From JAHFOW01 sp964370795 (lineage in GTDB: Bacteria > Planctomycetota > Brocadiia > Brocadiales > Brocadiaceae), in the NCBI GenBank assembly GCA_964370795.1, contig CAYJME010000185.1, forward strand, positions 1-6,704: a stretch of 6,704 nt of DNA, read 5' to 3'. Position 1 is the first letter of the stretch. The number at the start of each line of letters is the position of its first letter. The position numbers were made by a program, and so were the translations under genes. Of this stretch, positions 5,400 through 6,704 are shown in pieces. The notes beneath the pieces were generated by a model. It saw only the letters and a list, made by a program, of their open reading frames with translations, was not told the DNA's origin and did no database searches.

Positions 5400-6631
5400 T
5401 TTCTGAGCATGCCATAATTATGTACAGGACGCTCTACTTTTACCAGTATTTTTTGTCCTGCATGGGCTTCACGGATAGGTTCATTGTGTTCATTTCTCAT
5501 GTCCGACAATTCCTGGCTGAAATCGTCGCTCAAACGCCTTCCCATGATCTCCACAGAAGTATTATTGAGTATCCTGTTTTTAACGAAAACCTCCGCAAGA
5601 TTATCGGGAAACACCTTTTCAATCGTACCCAGATAATCATAGTCGTTAAAATAGAAATTCCCCGGATGCGTTGTCTGACTTCCGTAGCCCTGATTTCCAA
5701 AAAAGAATCCCGTTCCGTATTCCCGATGGCTCACTTTTTGAAGTTCCGTCAACCATCGGGGGTCATAAACATATCCAGGGGGATCAGCGAAGTAACGATC
5801 CAATGCCTCACGGTATATCCTTGTAACGGCGGCAACATAATACTGGCTCTTCATGCGTCCCTCGATTTTCCATGCCGTAACGCCTGCCTGAACAAGCTCA
5901 GGTATGTGCTCAATCATACAGAGGTCTTTCGAACTCAGGATAAAGGTGCCGCTTTCGTCTTCGACGATGGGAAATGTTTCTTGCGGCCTTTTATCTTCCT
6001 GCAAGGTGTACTGCCATCGGCATGAATGGGAACAGTCCCCCAGATTTGCATGTCTGTTGGACATAAAACTGCTCAGGAGACAACGTCCTGAATATGACAT
6101 ACACATAGCGCCATGGACAAACACCTCGGTTTCCGTCTTTTTGACCTGGGTAATTTCTTTAATTTCTCCCAGGGTTAATTCACGCGCAAGCACCGTCCTT
6201 TTCACGCCCAGTTGATGCCAGAACTCAACGGATTTTACATTGGTCGTGTTTGCCTGGGTGCTTATGTGAACGGGAATATGCGGAACGATTTCCCTGACTG
6301 TCAGAAAGATACCAGGGTCTGAAACAATTACTGCATCCACAGGGATTTCGGCAAGTTTTTCCAGATATGAGCGTACTCCACGTATATGATAATTCCGCGC
6401 AAAAATATTTAAAACAATATATATCTTTTTCTCTCGCCGGTGAACCCAATCGGTAGCCACTTTGATTTCCGGTAAGGTTAGATTCGAAGCTCCCATGCGG
6501 AGGTTGAACCCTTCGCCCCCGGCATACACAGCGTCAGCGCCATATTCAATTGCTGTCTTAAGCTTTTCCAGGTCACCAGCCGGGGCAACAAGTTCAGGCT
6601 TTTTATAGCAGGTGTTGTTGAGAGATATCAT
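5390..6631 (-). CDS. trhP: U32 family protein, TrhP/YegQ-like tRNA uridine-hydroxylation enzyme
   Basis: A 413-residue protein annotated as peptidase U32 in most genomes but closest in motifs to E. coli TrhP (YegQ) and B. subtilis TrhP2. These make 5-hydroxyuridine at tRNA position 34, using prephenate, as an early step toward cmo5U or mo5U. The N-terminus KPELVAPAGDLEKLKTA with GADAVYAGG, then SDPGIFL and HISTQAN, match the U32 barrel. Four cysteines at 177, 184, 200 and 204 (CX6C-X15-CX3C around HGAMCMSYSGRC and CSHSCRW) show the spacing I recall for E. coli TrhP, expected to hold an iron-sulfur cluster. WKIEGRMKSQYYVA follows, then a C-terminal beta domain. I start at ATG 6631. An upstream TTG (6688) would add 19 hydrophobic residues read through hairpin/repeat DNA and would displace the normal family N-terminus. 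No Shine-Dalgarno is evident. First gene of the operon. Another U32 subgroup, such as RlhA-like, is less likely given length and motifs. Confidence 0.9.
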   Translation of the reverse strand: MISLNNTCYKKPELVAPAGDLEKLKTAIEYGADAVYAGGEGFNLRMGASNLTLPEIKVATDWVHRREKKIYIVLNIFARNYHIRGVRSYLEKLAEIPVDAVIVSDPGIFLTVREIVPHIPVHISTQANTTNVKSVEFWHQLGVKRTVLARELTLGEIKEITQVKKTETEVFVHGAMCMSYSGRCLLSSFMSNRHANLGDCSHSCRWQYTLQEDKRPQETFPIVEDESGTFILSSKDLCMIEHIPELVQAGVTAWKIEGRMKSQYYVAAVTRIYREALDRYFADPPGYVYDPRWLTELQKVSHREYGTGFFFGNQGYGSQTTHPGNFYFNDYDYLGTIEKVFPDNLAEVFVKNRILNNTSVEIMGRRLSDDFSQELSDMRNEHNEPIREAHAGQKILVKVERPVHNYGMLRKCG

Positions 6632-6656
6632 AAAATATGCAAATACAAACCCTAGC

Positions 6657-6669
6657 GCGGCGTAGCCGC
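6657..6669. repeat. Hairpin GCGGC-GTA-GCCGC in the operon leader
   Basis: A perfect 5-bp GC-only stem with a 3-nt loop lies 25 nt upstream of the U32 start. No T-run follows on the - strand, so a terminator or attenuator is not supported. It may be part of the repeat-like DNA that continues to the window edge. No clear -35/-10 promoter could be placed in 6632-6704; transcription may start farther upstream, outside the window. Confidence 0.4.
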
Positions 6670-6673
6670 AACC

Positions 6674-6704
6674 AAATCCCCCGATCAAAGGGAAACAACC
6701 CCCT
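6674..6704. repeat. Partial C5/G5-block repeat at the window edge, related to 657-729
   Basis: AAATCCCCC (6674-6682) and AAAGGG (6687-6692) repeat the block style of the 657-729 element. The last ten bases, ACAACCCCCT (6695-6704), are identical to its left terminal repeat at 657-666, in the same orientation. The rest of a possible second copy would lie beyond the window. Confidence 0.4.

Noticed and set aside
6632..6688. Extension of the U32 protein from the TTG at 6688, adding 19 hydrophobic residues.
   Set aside because: The added part runs through hairpin/repeat-like DNA, and the family N-terminus begins close to the ATG at 6631.
1..6704. CRISPR array, insertion sequence, phage gene or toxin-antitoxin pair.
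   Set aside because: No regularly spaced repeats, transposase, integrase or recognisable toxin/antitoxin motifs were seen on either strand.

Overview
The window (about 44% G+C by eye) looks like a chromosomal piece of a Gram-negative bacterium. It carries a lipoprotein with an RcsF/YbjQ-like domain, a multi-domain hybrid histidine kinase, a TrhP/YegQ-type U32 protein, and C5/G5-block intergenic repeats. I recall such repeats from anammox planctomycetes (Brocadiales), Nitrospirota and Desulfobacterota, so one of these groups is a reasonable guess, but nothing here fixes the taxon.

Left end (1-528, + strand): the C-terminal 119 codons of a Lys/Pro-rich protein ending in one membrane segment. 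Its stop codon overlaps the ATG of a second small, Lys-rich, single-pass membrane protein, whose reading frame seems broken by one missing A in an A-run. Middle left (529-925): a convergent intergenic region without a convincing gene. It holds repeat-like sequences, a hairpin-rich C5/G5 element, a 17-nt palindrome, and an inverted repeat over the last stop codon of the facing operon.

Rest (926-6631, - strand): a very tight five-gene operon. In transcription order it encodes a TrhP/YegQ-like U32 tRNA-hydroxylation protein, a 76-78 aa PGPGW-type membrane protein, an RcsF-like/PDZ/TPR lipoprotein, a soluble Rec-PAS-GAF-HisKA-HATPase-Rec hybrid kinase, and a secreted jelly-roll-like protein ending shortly after a VPEP motif. 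Junctions are a 4- or 10-nt overlap, a 2-nt gap, a 3-nt gap and a 4-nt ATGA overlap, so co-transcription and translational coupling are likely. The leader (6632-6704) contains a hairpin and the edge of what may be a second copy of the C5/G5 repeat.

How the genes may work together (inference): an envelope lipoprotein with a sensor-like domain and protein-interaction modules sits beside a phosphorelay kinase, a small membrane protein and an exported protein. This resembles an envelope-sensing module downstream of a tRNA-modification gene. The kinase has no visible transmembrane segment, so any direct lipoprotein-to-kinase signal would need a go-between. No phage, IS, CRISPR or RNA gene was recognised.
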